A program made the translations under genes and the position numbers. DNA of 64,000 bases from Ichthyophis bannanicus (Eukaryota > Chordata > Amphibia > Gymnophiona > Ichthyophiidae), in assembly GCA_033557465.1 (NCBI GenBank), contig CM066034.1, positions 985,591,637 through 985,655,636 on the forward strand, given 5' to 3'. The notes beneath the pieces were generated by a model. It made no database searches and was not told the origin of the DNA. It worked only from the letters and a program-made list of their open reading frames with translations. Position 1 is the stretch's first letter. Every line of letters starts with the position of its first letter. This document shows, piece by piece, positions 20,399 to 30,382 of this stretch.

Positions 20399-21080
20399 CA
20401 AATGCATCGGTATCAGCCTTCCCCTGACTCTTCAGTGCAACTGATCTTACTCAGTGCAACACTACAGATGCATGTCCTTTAACACCACTCTACCCTTCCC
20501 ATTATCTTATTATATATTTAACATATCTGTGGATGGGGCAGACACAACCCTATGAGGCAGACGATTACCCAGCATGCTCCTGCTCATTCTAAGAGTTGAA
20601 GAGCCCTTTTAAAGGTCAGGTTACATTTCCCTTGGACCAACCTTTCTTTCTTTAAGATCTATGCTGCTCCTAGCTGAGGACATATTGGGCTTGTCACTGG
20701 AGTGAGTGGACCGAGCCACTTGCTATGGCCACTCGTCTCTATGGTCAGAGAAGTTTGTGAATGTTCTGGTCAAAGGTTTGGAACTGAAAAAGAAAAATCA
20801 GTCTGCTGTCTTAGTGTGAGAAGAGAGCTGGAGAGAAAAGAAACCTGCCTCTTTCCCCTGGGTTCCTGCAGTGGGTATAAAAGGCCACCCAGTGAAGCTC
20901 CTGGGGCTGTGCTTTGGCCATTTCTTGGACTTGCATGCCTGTCTGTTAGTTTGCATATTTCACTTTAAGAAACTGTTCCTGAGGGCTCCAGCAGTAGCAT
21001 GAACAAGGCAGTAAACCTCTCACTCTGGGTCTTTCTTTCAGGGAGAAAGCGAACCCCCAATCTGAATTCCAGGTAAGAAG
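20399..21080 (+). promoter_or_regulatory. Promoter-like region with TATA box and splice-donor consensus
   Basis: No supported ORF or recognisable element. A strong TATA-like word (GGGTATAAAAGG) lies at about 20873-20884. About 190 bp later CCAG/GTAAGAAG at about 21069-21078 fits a 5' splice site. This could be an unannotated non-coding transcript start or an LTR-type promoter; TGAGG and AGTAAACCTCTC words near 20970-21020 would also fit an LTR. No downstream exon could be identified. Low confidence. Confidence 0.25.
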
Positions 21081-22249
21081 TATGTATTCCCTTCTCCGTA
21101 GAGCTTGCAATCTATTCAAGATGGACAAATAAGAGAATTAGGAAGTTTTATGTATTACGGGAAATGGTTCAGAATAATTTGGATAGGAATAAGAGAATAA
21201 GGGGTTTAAATTTGGAAGCAGCTTCAAAAAAGTAAGCTTTTAGGCTGGATTTAAATAAGGTCAGAGAGATACAGTATGGCAAGATAAATAAACATAGAGG
21301 ATTTGGATTTTAGCAGTAGCTCAAGGCTTAGGTTCAGCAAGGTGGAAAGAACAGAGTCTGAGGCTGGCAGGAGAGGAGAAGAACATAGATAAGAGCGACT
21401 TGCCCAGCGAGCTGAGGCACCCAGCCATGTTGAAAGGTGCGAAGGAGAAAGAGGAGAAGCTTCCCATCCACTGCGCTGGTCCAGGGGGTCCAGAGGAGGA
21501 AAGTGGAAAGAAATAAAACATTTAGAGAAACAGTGCAACCAGGGCACTTGGGGAATCGGGGAGGCCAGTTCCTGTCCGAGAAAAGAGAGGGTGTCCCAGG
21601 AAAGTGTGGCTCAGAAATTCCAATTCTGATCTGCAACTGTAGCTTGTGAAAACAGCAACAACAATTCTACCTGCATCGCCTCGAACAAAATTTCCCGGGA
21701 AAGACTTTTACTTCAGAAAGCAGTGTTTTCAGCTACACGCTTTGAACCCTGAAAGTAAATCCTTCTCCCTGCCCCACCCCCTTATCTGGTCAGAGGATCT
21801 ACCCCAGGGTTTGAAAGAGTCTAGTGGGACCTATCCCTGGTACTGAGTGGTGCACTCCTGGGCTACACCTTATTCCCCAAATTACTCTTCAGAAAGTGCT
21901 ACACATTACTACCTCTACTAATCATTTGTATAGCGCTACAAGGCGTACGCAGCACTATATATATAGATTAAGAGACAGTTCCTGCTCTTTAGAGCTTATA
22001 GTCTAATCAAGACAAAAAGCATAGCAAGACTGGGGACTAGATTATACTAAGATCCACATAGGTGGTAAACAAGAGAATGAGGTGGATCAGGATCCAAAAG
22101 CAGCATCGAAGAGGTGAGTTTTTAGCCTGGTATAAACCAAATATAGCACAAGTGAGGTTAATTACACAATGGAGAACTTTTTTTGCACAAGAGATGAGTG
22201 AATCCCTCCCACCCAAGGCCAGCCTAGCCACTAGGTGAACCTAGGCAAT
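21081..22249. repeat. Dispersed repeat fragments, unclassified
   Basis: Two blocks have the style of a common dispersed vertebrate repeat: about 21083-21260 (TAGAGCTTGCAATCTATTCA, AGAGAATAAGG) and about 21900-22160 (GTATAGCGCTACAAGGCGTA, GAGCTTATAGTCTAATCA). They share the order 'gagctt..aatcta', then 'agagaat', then a 'gagtttttagcctgg' or 'aagcttttaggctgg' end. I cannot name the family. The rest of the stretch shows nothing recognisable. Confidence 0.45.
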
Positions 22250-22520
22250 TACCTCTGGAGTTTGTTACCGGAGGATGTAGTAAAGGCTGTTAGTGTAGCT
22301 GGGTTTAAAAAAAGGTTTGGACAAGTTCCTGGAGGAAAGGTCCATAAACCATTATTAAAAGGGACCCAGGATATCACTGCTTGACCCAGTACAAGCATTG
22401 AGGAACCTGTGCCTTTTGGGGAGACTGCTAGGTACTTATGACATAGATTAGCCACTGCTGGAAACAGGATACTGGGCTTGATGGACCTTAGTCTGACCCA
22501 GTATGGCATATCTTATGTTC
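22250..22520 (+). mobile_element. CR1 3' end fragment
   Basis: The plus-strand end of a CR1 ([12 protein letters not shown] codons near 22280, then the 3' block GGCTTGATGGACCTTAG ... TATGGCATATCTTATG). It is part of the right arm of the long inverted repeat with 16903-17233. Confidence 0.9.
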
Positions 22521-22570
22521 TTATGTTCTTTGCCATTTAATGCTTTCACCTGTGAGATGATGACAGAGAA
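22252..22570. repeat. Long inverted repeat, right arm
   Basis: The reverse complement of 16903-17233 with only a handful of differences over ~320 bp. It includes ~50 bp of non-CR1 sequence (about 22521-22570) containing CTTTCACCTGTGAGATGATG. Penelope coding sequence starts immediately after it. Confidence 0.85.
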
Positions 22571-23765
22571 TGGTGAGGTCCCGTCGGTGGCCACCCTTTA
22601 TATGGCGGATTTTGAGTCCTCTTTGATTTATCCATCTCCTTGGTTCACCAATGTAACCTTATGGGTAAGATTTTTGGATGATATTTTTTTCCTATGGAAG
22701 GGCACGGAAGATGCTTTACATCAGTTCATTGTTTGGCTGAATTCTCTTCGTTCTAATTTATCTTTCACTTTGCAATACCATTATTCTCAGATTGAATTTC
22801 TGGATGTCAAGGTGTTTAAAAGCCAGAATTCTTTGCAAACGACTCTTTACAGGAAGCCGGTTCAGAGAAATACTCTGTTGTCTTATTCCAGCTTTCATCC
22901 TAGTCCTCTGAAGAGAGGCCTTCCATATGGCCAATTTCTTAGATTACGGCGGATTTGTTCTAATATGGCTGATTTTTTGCATCATGCACACGAACTATCG
23001 GCACGTTTGCTGCAGCGGGGATACCCACAATGTGTTATCCGACAGGCATTTGTGAGAGCTAAGTATACTCATCGTGAATGGTTATTGTCTTCTCAATATT
23101 CTTCCATTGAGGACACCTCCCAGGTTTTTGTGGGGGTCTTACCGTACATGTTTCATTCTCAACAAATTAAACATATTTTGCTTAAACATTGGCATATTTT
23201 ACAATTGCTCCCATGTTTTCAAAAACCCTTACAAATTGCACATTCTCGGGGCTCAAATTTACGCGATTTTGTGGGAATCACTTCCTCTCCTCTGGACAGG
23301 ATGGTAGAGAGACCATCTCTTGCTGGACATTATATGTGTGATTCTTGTTCTCATTGTCAGTATACTATAGTGGGGGCTCAATGGACTGTTCCCAATTCAA
23401 ATTTTACTCACATAGCTCGTTGGCACACTAATTGTGCTACTCCTTATGCTGTTTATGTGCTTATTTGTCCCTGCCATTTGATGTACATAGGTCGTACTAT
23501 CCGCCCTGTGAAAACTCGTTTGAATGAACATTCATCTCGGCTCAAGAATTCTGTGCTGTCAGCTCCGATGGTTCAACACTCTTTGGCTTTCCAACATAAA
23601 TTTGAAGATTTTAAGTGGAGAGTGTTGGATGTAGTGCCTCAGCACCCTAGAGGAGGTGATCGTGAGCAACAACTTCAATTGCTTGAACAACAGTGGATTT
23701 TCCGATGGTCTACAGTTGAGCCTTCTGGTTTAAACAGAGAACTGGATTGGCAAAGTGTACTCTAA
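22571..23765 (+). pseudogene. Penelope-like element RT/GIY-YIG, 5'-truncated
   Basis: Open to the stop at 23765. The 420-codon frame opens in the CR1/repeat arm at 22503, so its first ~25 residues are foreign. Penelope sequence begins at VPSVATLYMADFE, matching APSLANLYMAEFE in the copy at 48528. RT catalytic motif FLDD is at residues 57-60, then FLDVKVF and YRKPVQRN. The Cys cluster is at 279, 282 and 285 and the GIY-YIG domain at about 315-400 (VYVLICP, YIGRT, QQWIFRW). About half the RT (N-terminal part, including the first catalytic Asp) is absent, so no active enzyme is expected. Confidence 0.88.
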
Positions 23766-23897
23766 TCTTTAAATTTATCGAATCAGGATTTTATTAGATT
23801 TTGCCGCTTTTGCAATGTTTTATACCTTTAAGGAATTGCTGGTGATTTTTGGGCTATTTAAACTGGTGAATCCTGCTTCATGTTTCAGATTGCTATT

Positions 23898-24010
23898 GAG
23901 CATGCGCTGGCGTGTTTGATCAGTTGCTGGACGGACTGCTTCTGGTGCAGTGGGCTGAGCGTTGAAGCAGGGCGAGAGAAACTTAACCGCCCGAAACGCA
24001 GTGCTGTGTC
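23898..24010 (+). ncRNA. Penelope 3' region with hammerhead-like motif
   Basis: After the ORF comes CATGCGCTGGCGTGTTTGATC (about 23898), a word echoed after the other Penelope ORFs. At about 23962-24002 lies TTGAAGC, A, GGGCG, a long loop, CGCCC, GAAACGC. This follows the hammerhead layout, but the core is TTGAAGC rather than CTGANGA, so it is probably a decayed ribozyme. Confidence 0.4.
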
Positions 24011-25060
24011 CGCGCCATTCTTACTAAATGCATTGGACTGCAAGTCTTTCTTTCACGGAGCACGTTTGAAAAGAAATGAACTTTTGAAACTTAACTACAA
24101 AAACGACGTGAATAACGAGAGACTCAGATAAGTGACCTCCGTTTTATTCAGCAGTTTTGCACAGTAGTTTTCTTGGCTTCAACAGGTTTTTGCTTGTTCT
24201 TTTTGATCACATATGCTGAAATACAGAGTTTTATAAGAGTTTTATTGGTGACACTAAGATTGTGGTGTTTTACCTTATTTATTGTCAGCTCCGTGAGGAG
24301 CTCAACAAATTGAGCAAAATGGAAATGTTAGCTTCAAGAGGTATTTAATGCCTCAAGGCTGCGCTTCCGACATAAAGTACATATTTCCACGCTAGCATTT
24401 TTGTAATTCTACTTTCTCTACTTTTGATTTTTGGCATTTATAGTGTAGGGATTTTTGTTAGGTGGTTTTAGTTCTTAAAGCGACACCCAACTACACCATC
24501 ATGATCTCAGCAATTGGTTACTGCTTCAAACTATTCACCCAACAGTGGCATCAGACATGAACATCTTTTTGTAACATGGTGACAAGCAGGGGCAGTGGAA
24601 CATCTTTTTGGTTGGGGGGGGAGGCAAACAAACCAATCTCCAGTCTCATCTCCAAGCTCTCTAGTTGCTGATGTTATGCTGGGAAAAATATTGGTGGAGA
24701 CATGGACCCTGTGGTCTAACCCATTCCTCAGCCTTGTTACTAAATGACAGCAGATAGTCTGTCTAGAGCAGTACCTACAACTCCTTGCAGGCTACACCCT
24801 CTATGGCTCTGTTTAGGGTTGAACTTGCCACTGCATGCAGCTACTATACCACCCCCCCCCCCTTTATTTTTTGAAGTATAAAAGTCATTTAAGTTTTTTT
24901 GTATTGATTTTGTATTATTGGATATACTGCCTTTTGACTAGTGGTAGACATCAGGGAAGTTAGCAGTAACAGAGCTGAAACAATACATATTTTGAAGAAA
25001 AAACATAGAAACATATATTTAAACACCATATGATAGATATCCGGTTTGGATATGGTGGCA
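24011..25060. other. No gene recognised
   Basis: About 1 kb with no supported ORF or named repeat. It has homopolymer C and T runs near 24849-24900. The first ~130 bp may still be Penelope 3' flank. A CAGGGGCAGTGGAA word at about 24589 resembles hAT-like ends, but I found no partner end. Confidence 0.5.
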
Positions 25061-25067
25061 GACAAAT

Positions 25068-25684
25068 GTGTGTAAAATCAGATCCCCAGGCCCGCGCTTA
25101 AAACTGGAGCTTTGCCCCCCCCCCCCCCCCCATGTGAAATCGTTATCTACACACTCCATAATGCCGAAAACCATGAAACTGAAGACGGCAAAGACTCTCC
25201 ACGATCTCTACGCCACAAAGGCAGCTGCAGCCAGCATATCAAAGGGGGAGTATTAGGCCCCGACCTCACCCACGTCCTCAACAATGAGCAGAGGAGAAGG
25301 TGGAGACGAAAGGTCTACTGCAGATCTTGTCACTATTTTAAAAGAAATTTGGGAATTTAAGATAGAGATAGTTAACAAAGTGCTATTGAAGATAGAAGAA
25401 AAATTTACTGCAGTTGGAACCAGACTTGAGGAGGTGGAGGTCCGCGTTAGTCAGACTGAGAGCACACATAGGCAACTGCATAGTACTGTTTCCACCCTCC
25501 AACAACAAGTGATCACACTTCAAAACAAGGCGGAGGACCTCAAGAATAGTGAATATTCAGGGTCCCGTAGGGGACCTAGCAGCAGGACCTATTGTCTTCA
25601 TCAAATACCTGGTAATGGACTGTTTCCTGGGAGGTCCCTCACCTACCCTGTTTGAAATTGAACGAGCTCAAATAGAGCTGTGAC
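25068..25684 (+). pseudogene. Tx1/L1-like ORF1, N-terminal part
   Basis: A 5' leader then an ORF1-like frame (25284-25655). It encodes a predicted coiled coil (about residues 25-90: heptad-rich KIEEKFTAVGTRLEEVE, STVSTLQQQVITLQNKAEDL) typical of Tx1/L1 ORF1 trimerisation. It shifts frame near 25560 and continues as FEIERAQIEL at about 25651-25680. It is interrupted there by hAT element A and resumes at 28197 after one copy of the 8-bp target duplication. Confidence 0.65.
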
Positions 25685-25770
25685 CAGGGCCGGATTTAGC
25701 TATACGCCATGTACGCCATGGCGTAGGGCCCACAGCTGCAAAGGGCCCACAAAAATTGAACTAGTTAGGC

Positions 25771-26180
25771 TTTTTTTTTTAATAAAATAAAAAAAAACCT
25801 GCTGGCTGCCGCCGCGGGGCCCCCTCTGCTGCCGCGGCAGCATGGACTGACCCGCGGGGGCCCCCTCTGTAAGCTCGGTCCCTCCCTCCGTGCCTCCGTG
25901 TCTCCCTCCGTGCAGACTGTCTCCTTCTGCCTTCCCGTCTCTGTTAAGCCCGCAGGGGCTGATGGGAAATTTCCCATCAGCCCCTGCGGGCTTAACAGAG
26001 ACGCGAAGGAGACAGTCTGCCTTCGCGTCTCTCACAGCCTGCACGGAGGGAGACACGGTGGCACGGGGGGAGGGACAGAGCTTACAGAGGGGGCCCCGGC
26101 GGGTCCGTCCTGGCTGCCGCGGCTGGAGCGGGGGCCCCGCTGCGGCAGCCAGCTTTTTTTTTTTTTTAATTTAATTTTAC
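25771..26180. repeat. Large GC-rich palindrome in hAT A
   Basis: Two long, imperfect inverted arms meet at GGGAAATTTCCC (centre about 25969-25970). They include GCTGGCTGCCGC / GCGGCAGCCAGC and the AAGCCCGCAGGGGCTGATG core. It would form a hairpin of up to about 190 bp. Short ORFs across it are artefacts of GC content. Confidence 0.85.
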
Positions 26181-26189
26181 TTTAGGCCG

Positions 26190-27125
26190 GGGGAGGGGGT
26201 AGGACTGGTAATTGGGGGGCTGGGACTGGGGCTGGAAAGGGGTTGGGACTGGGACTGGACCTGGGCTGGGACTGGGACTGGAAATGGGTTGGGGGGATTA
26301 AGGCTGGAGGTGGGCTGATGAGGTTAGGACTGGTAATGGGCTGTGGGCTGTTGGGGGGGGTTAGAACTGGTAATGGGCTTTGGGGGGGTTAAGACTGGTA
26401 ATGGGCTGTGGGCTGATGGGGGCTGTCTGGTAATGGGCTATGGGGGGGGGGCTAGGACTGGAAATGGGCTGGGGGGGGTTAAGACTGGAGGTGGGCTGAT
26501 GGGGTTAGGACTGGTAATGGGCTGTTGGGGGGTGTAGAACTGGTAATAGTGTTTGTGGGGTTTATACTTGTAATGTGCTGATGGGGGCTGTCTGGTAATG
26601 GGATATGGGGGGGCTAGGACTGGAAATGGGCTGGGGGGTTAAGACTGGAGGTGGGCTGATGGGGTTAGGACTGATAATGGGCTGTTGGGGGGGGTTTAGA
26701 ACTGGTAATGGGCTTTGGGGGGGGTTAAGACTGGTAATGGGCTGTGGGCTGATGGGGGCTGTCTGGTAATGGGCTATGGGGGGGTTAGGACTGGAAATGG
26801 GCTGGGGGGGGTTAAGACTGGAGGTGGGCTGATGGGGTTAGGACTGGTAATGGGCTGTGGGCTGATGGGCTGATGGGGGGAGTTAGGACTGGCAATGGGC
26901 TATGGGGGGCTGACTGGAAATGGGTTGATGGGGTTAGGACTGGAAGTGGGCTGATGGGGGGTTAGGACTGGTAATGGGTTATAGGGGGGGCTTAAACTGA
27001 AAATGGGGTGATGGGGGGTTAGGACTGGTATTGGGTTGGGGGGTTGCTAGGACTGGAAATGGGCTGATGGGTGGCTAGGACTGGAAATGGGCTGATGCAG
27101 GGACTAGAAGGGAATGGATGCTGGG
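26190..27125 (+). repeat. G-rich minisatellite in hAT A
   Basis: Degenerate tandem units built on GGGCTGATGGGGG and TTAGGACTGGTAAT, in a higher-order pattern of about 30-60 bp. Runs of four or more G are frequent on the plus strand. Homologous arrays occur in elements B (33620-34460) and, reversed, C (43550-43770). Confidence 0.9.
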
Positions 27126-27796
27126 TGAGGCTGGAACTAGAAGGGAGCTGATGTTGGGGGAGGATTAGAATGGGATGGGGCTGGAAGAGTAAAATGGAGA
27201 AGGGAAAAATATTTTGTGTGGGAGGGATAAAAAAATCTACAATTGGCCGGGTATTGGGAGAGTAAGTGGGGATTGAGGATGGAGGGGTAAAATTTGAGTG
27301 GATGAAATAGGAATGAGGAAAGAGCAAAAGGAGAAAGATTAGTATGTTAAAGCAGATGTAGAGAGAGAATGGAAAAAAACTAGAAGAGAGAAGAAAGGAC
27401 AAATGGACAGCAGACGATGGAGAGTTAGCAGAAGACATGAAGAAACCAGAAGAAAGTGGCTGGAGCAATTGCAGCTGAAAAAAATGCACAAAAGGTAGAA
27501 AAATATCTCTTTATTTTGAATTTATTAATTGGAATATGTCAGCTCTGGTAAATGTGCATCATTAACGTCTGCGCTTTGTTTAGTACAAGAGCAAATTAAT
27601 GTATAGTTTTATTTCTACAGTGTTGTACATTCCAAGTTTGGCTTTTGGGATTCCCAGTTTAATTATTGTCTTCCTGTTTCTAAAATGTGATTACTTGTTT
27701 GGTGATGGTCTATGTTCTGCATGTGTAACTGAGCTGAGGTGTTCTGTTTATATAATTCCTATTTGACATTGCCACTTGTTCTCTTTCCCCAGTAGG

Positions 27797-28033
27797 TCAT
27801 GTATTGTTGTTCTCTGAAATGTATTGGTTTAATATTTGCAGTGTTGCCTTTTGATTGGTAGAGTATGGTGCTTTGTGAGTCCTGGTAGTGCTGTTAGGAT
27901 ACGGCGGGTTTGCTATGGGTTCTAAATGGGCAGTGTTTGTAGTAGTTCCTAATGTGTCTGGCAGTTGGCACTGGATTATAGTAATGTAGAAATCTTTTAG
28001 TCTTTCTTTATCCATACACTCATTAAGAGGCAC
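27797..28033 (-). CDS. Short ORF shared by hAT copies (A)
   Basis: A 78-codon frame beginning MPLNECMDKERLKDFY, with ATG at 28033. The same frame is open in B (35097-35420, 107 codons) and C (42369-42638, 89 codons), always in the same relative place and orientation. I do not recognise the protein. Differences between A and B by eye are often amino-acid-changing, which argues against strong purifying selection. It may be a remnant of a larger gene or simply a by-chance open frame. Confidence 0.3.
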   Translation of the reverse strand: MPLNECMDKERLKDFYITIIQCQLPDTLGTTTNTAHLEPIANPPYPNSTTRTHKAPYSTNQKATLQILNQYISENNNT

Positions 28034-28196
28034 GTTTACTAAAAGTTAGTATATGGTAACATTATGCAAATATTTATGCAAATGAGGCCCCTTATGCAAA
28101 TGAGGCCCACACCCCCCTTGGGCCGCCCCTGCTGGGGGCCCACAATTTTTGTTGGCATAGGGCCTCACTCAAGGTAAATCCGGCCCTGGCTGTGAC

Positions 28197-28429
28197 CCCG
28201 CCTTGGCGCTACTGAGAGGCATATGGTATTCATTGTAAAGATGCTCAGGTTCCAGAACCGAGAATTTATTATTTTGCGCTGCCCGGAAAACTGGCTTTGT
28301 CATCTACAAGAACTGGAAGGTCTTTATCTTCCCTGATCTAGTGGCGGAAACAGTCAAGTGAAGGAAAGAAATGCTCAGATTAAGAGATGCCTGGATTCAG
28401 AAGGTCATCCATGTGGCGGTCTGGTATCT
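28197..28429 (+). pseudogene. Tx1/L1-like ORF1, continuation after hAT A
   Basis: Resumes the ORF1 interrupted at 25684: text such as NREFIILRCPENW, LEGLYLPDLVAET and WIQKVIHVAVWY resembles the RNA-binding region (nucleic acid chaperone domain) of Tx1/L1 ORF1. Several stops and frameshifts are present. It is cut at 28430 by the long-TIR transposon. Confidence 0.55.
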
Positions 28430-30017
28430 CTGGTCAACATTGAAATTGTTACTGACTTTAAAAGGCCCTAATCTGTAGTATCTTGGTGAGCTGAACACGT
28501 ATATAACATTAAAAAAAAATTTATTGGCTCTCGTTTTGAAGATATTGCATGTAGTTCATTTTTGATGTTTCACCGTGTAAATTTATCCAGTAGGACATCA
28601 ACATCCCAAATAAGCCTTGAATGATGTAATATTGCATCACATTGCATAATACCAGCATGCACACATCATCCAGAGTTGATTGCATCATTTTCTGATGCAA
28701 TGCAATACTACTTCCAGATGGCTGCTGAAGCCATCTGAAGTCAGCAGTGTACTATACGCAGTCGGAAAGGTTGAGCATTTAAAATATTTCAGACAGTGTA
28801 CGAGACAGTTTAAGCTACTGTTACATGTAACTTTTATTAATCATATAATTATTAGCCATTTAGGTTACATACAGAACAGTAATGCCGCGAAAGTGAGTTA
28901 ATACCGTTGAGAATTTCTGCTACATTTGTGGGGAAGTGACATTTGCCAACCAGAAGAAAAGTATCACTTCTCAACTGAAGAAGGCATATCATCTTTACTT
29001 CGGATGCAAGACTGGTGACCAAGACAAGCCTTGGGCCCCGCATATATGCTGCGCTACATGCACAGCACAGCTTTCACAGTGGTTGAATTGCAAAAGACCA
29101 TCAATGCCATTTGCAGTCCCCATGGTGTGGAGAGAGCCAAGGAACCACATAAATGACTGTTACTTCTGCTTGGTTCCTCCTCTTTCCAGCGGAATAACGA
29201 AGCAAAAGAAGTCGAGCATAGTCTACCCAAACATACCGTCTGCATTGAGACTAGTTCCACATGGTGAGGGACTTCCTATTCCAGAACCTCCATCAGAATA
29301 TTCTCTTGATTCATCTGATGAGGACAAGGGTGAGCCGACCTGTTCTTCTCCTGGTCCGTCAGCATGCAGTGACCCAGATTTTCAATGGGATGCATAATCA
29401 ACTCTACACAGAATAACACAGGAAGAACTAAATGACCTGATTCGTGATTTGGACTTATCCAAGAACAAGGCAGAATTGCTAGGATCAAGACTCCAACAAT
29501 GGAATCTTCTAGAAGAAAATGTCAACATTACTCCATATCGAAAGTGCCACCAGCAGTTGGAGCCTTTCTTCAGGAAGGAAAGTAATCTGGTATTCTGTTC
29601 CGATATTGAAAGCCTCATGAATGCCTTAAAAAATCACTCATGACCCACAAGACTGGAGACTATTTATAGACTCTTCAAAATTGAGTCTGAAGGCTGTGCT
29701 TTTGAACAATGGAAACCATCTTCCATCTATTCCAGTAGCGCATGCCGTCCACATGAAAGAAACATACGATAACTTAAAGCATCTACTGACTTCCATTATG
29801 CAATGTGATGCAATATTACATCATTCAAGGCTTATTTGGGATGTTGTTGATGTCCTACTGGATAAATTTACACGGTGAAACGTCAAAAATGAACTACATG
29901 CAATATCTTCAAAACGAGAGCCAATAAATTTTTTTTAATGTTATATTCGTGTTCAGCTCACCAAGATACTACAGATTAGGGCCTTTTAAAGTCAGTAACA
30001 ATTTCAATGTTGACCAG
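28430..30017. mobile_element. DNA transposon with ~220-bp terminal inverted repeats
   Basis: Left arm 28430-28649 and right arm 29796-30017 are reverse complements over about 220 bp with few differences, both starting CTGGTCAACATTG from the outside. The interior carries a decayed coding region for an unfamiliar protein. No clear target-site duplication is seen. The coding region ends abruptly at the right arm, so this looks like an internal-deletion derivative of a larger autonomous element. Confidence 0.85.
28903..29795 (+). pseudogene. N-terminal part of an uncharacterised transposon protein
   Basis: Coding text runs through 28936-29397, then 29449-29640 and about 29650-29790, with stops between. 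It starts with a CYICGE zinc-binding-type pair (about 28915), then KKAYHLYFGCKTGDQDKPW, HICCATC, CYFC and a long C-terminal part with NKAELLGSRLQQWNLL and IPVAHAVHMKETYDNL. I recall this phrase order from uncharacterised proteins found in cnidarians and other animals, likely transposon-borne, but cannot name the superfamily. Cysteine pairs (CxxC at several sites) suggest zinc binding and DNA contact. The catalytic region of a transposase is not visible and is probably deleted. Confidence 0.6.
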
Positions 30018-30382
30018 TGTTACTTTATGAAACAATGGTGTATGTGTGGATAAACTGGAGGACATAAGACAAAGGACTATAATGCAAAGTATACCTGGGG
30101 AGGAAGGCAATTATGGGGGCCACCTTCTCCCCCAGATCCCCCCCTTGGAAGGGAGTCCAAGTTGGTGGTAGGGTACCAAGATGATTGGGGGGAGGCGGGA
30201 GAGGAGGAGGGAGGGTGAGCCGGGGGGGAGGGGAGTGACATAAAGAGTGGGAAAGGATCCATGGAAGTCCAAAAATATAAAATAAGTGGAAGGTGGATAC
30301 GTGCCTGAGCTGACCATGCGTTTTCTTTCTTGGCAATTTCATGACGCTGTTTTCATTTTCTAGCTCAATCATAGCTGGAACA
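30018..30382. other. Low-complexity and unassigned spacer
   Basis: G-rich purine stretch at about 30115-30240, without a supported ORF. It may be the continuation of the Tx1/L1-like element, but I cannot show it. Confidence 0.4.

Larger units (their letters stand above)
25685..28188 (+). mobile_element. hAT-like element A
   Basis: A 2504-bp element with ends CAGGGCCGGATTTAGC and the inverted match GTAAATCCGGCCCTG, flanked by an exact 8-bp duplication GCTGTGAC (25677-25684 and 28189-28196). Contents in order: a large GC-rich palindrome, a G-rich minisatellite, an A/T-rich segment and a short ORF (minus strand). Near the right end, TTGGGCCGCCCCTG (28118-28131) matches the outer end of element B, so A has B-type sequence just inside different termini. 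No transposase is present, so it is non-autonomous. Confidence 0.9.

Noticed and set aside
22503..22570. First ~22 residues of the 420-codon Penelope frame
   Set aside because: They translate the CR1 end and repeat arm, not Penelope protein; related copies have different sequence there.
25700..26185. Several GC-rich frames (about 70-118 codons) on both strands
   Set aside because: They are mirror readings of one large palindrome.
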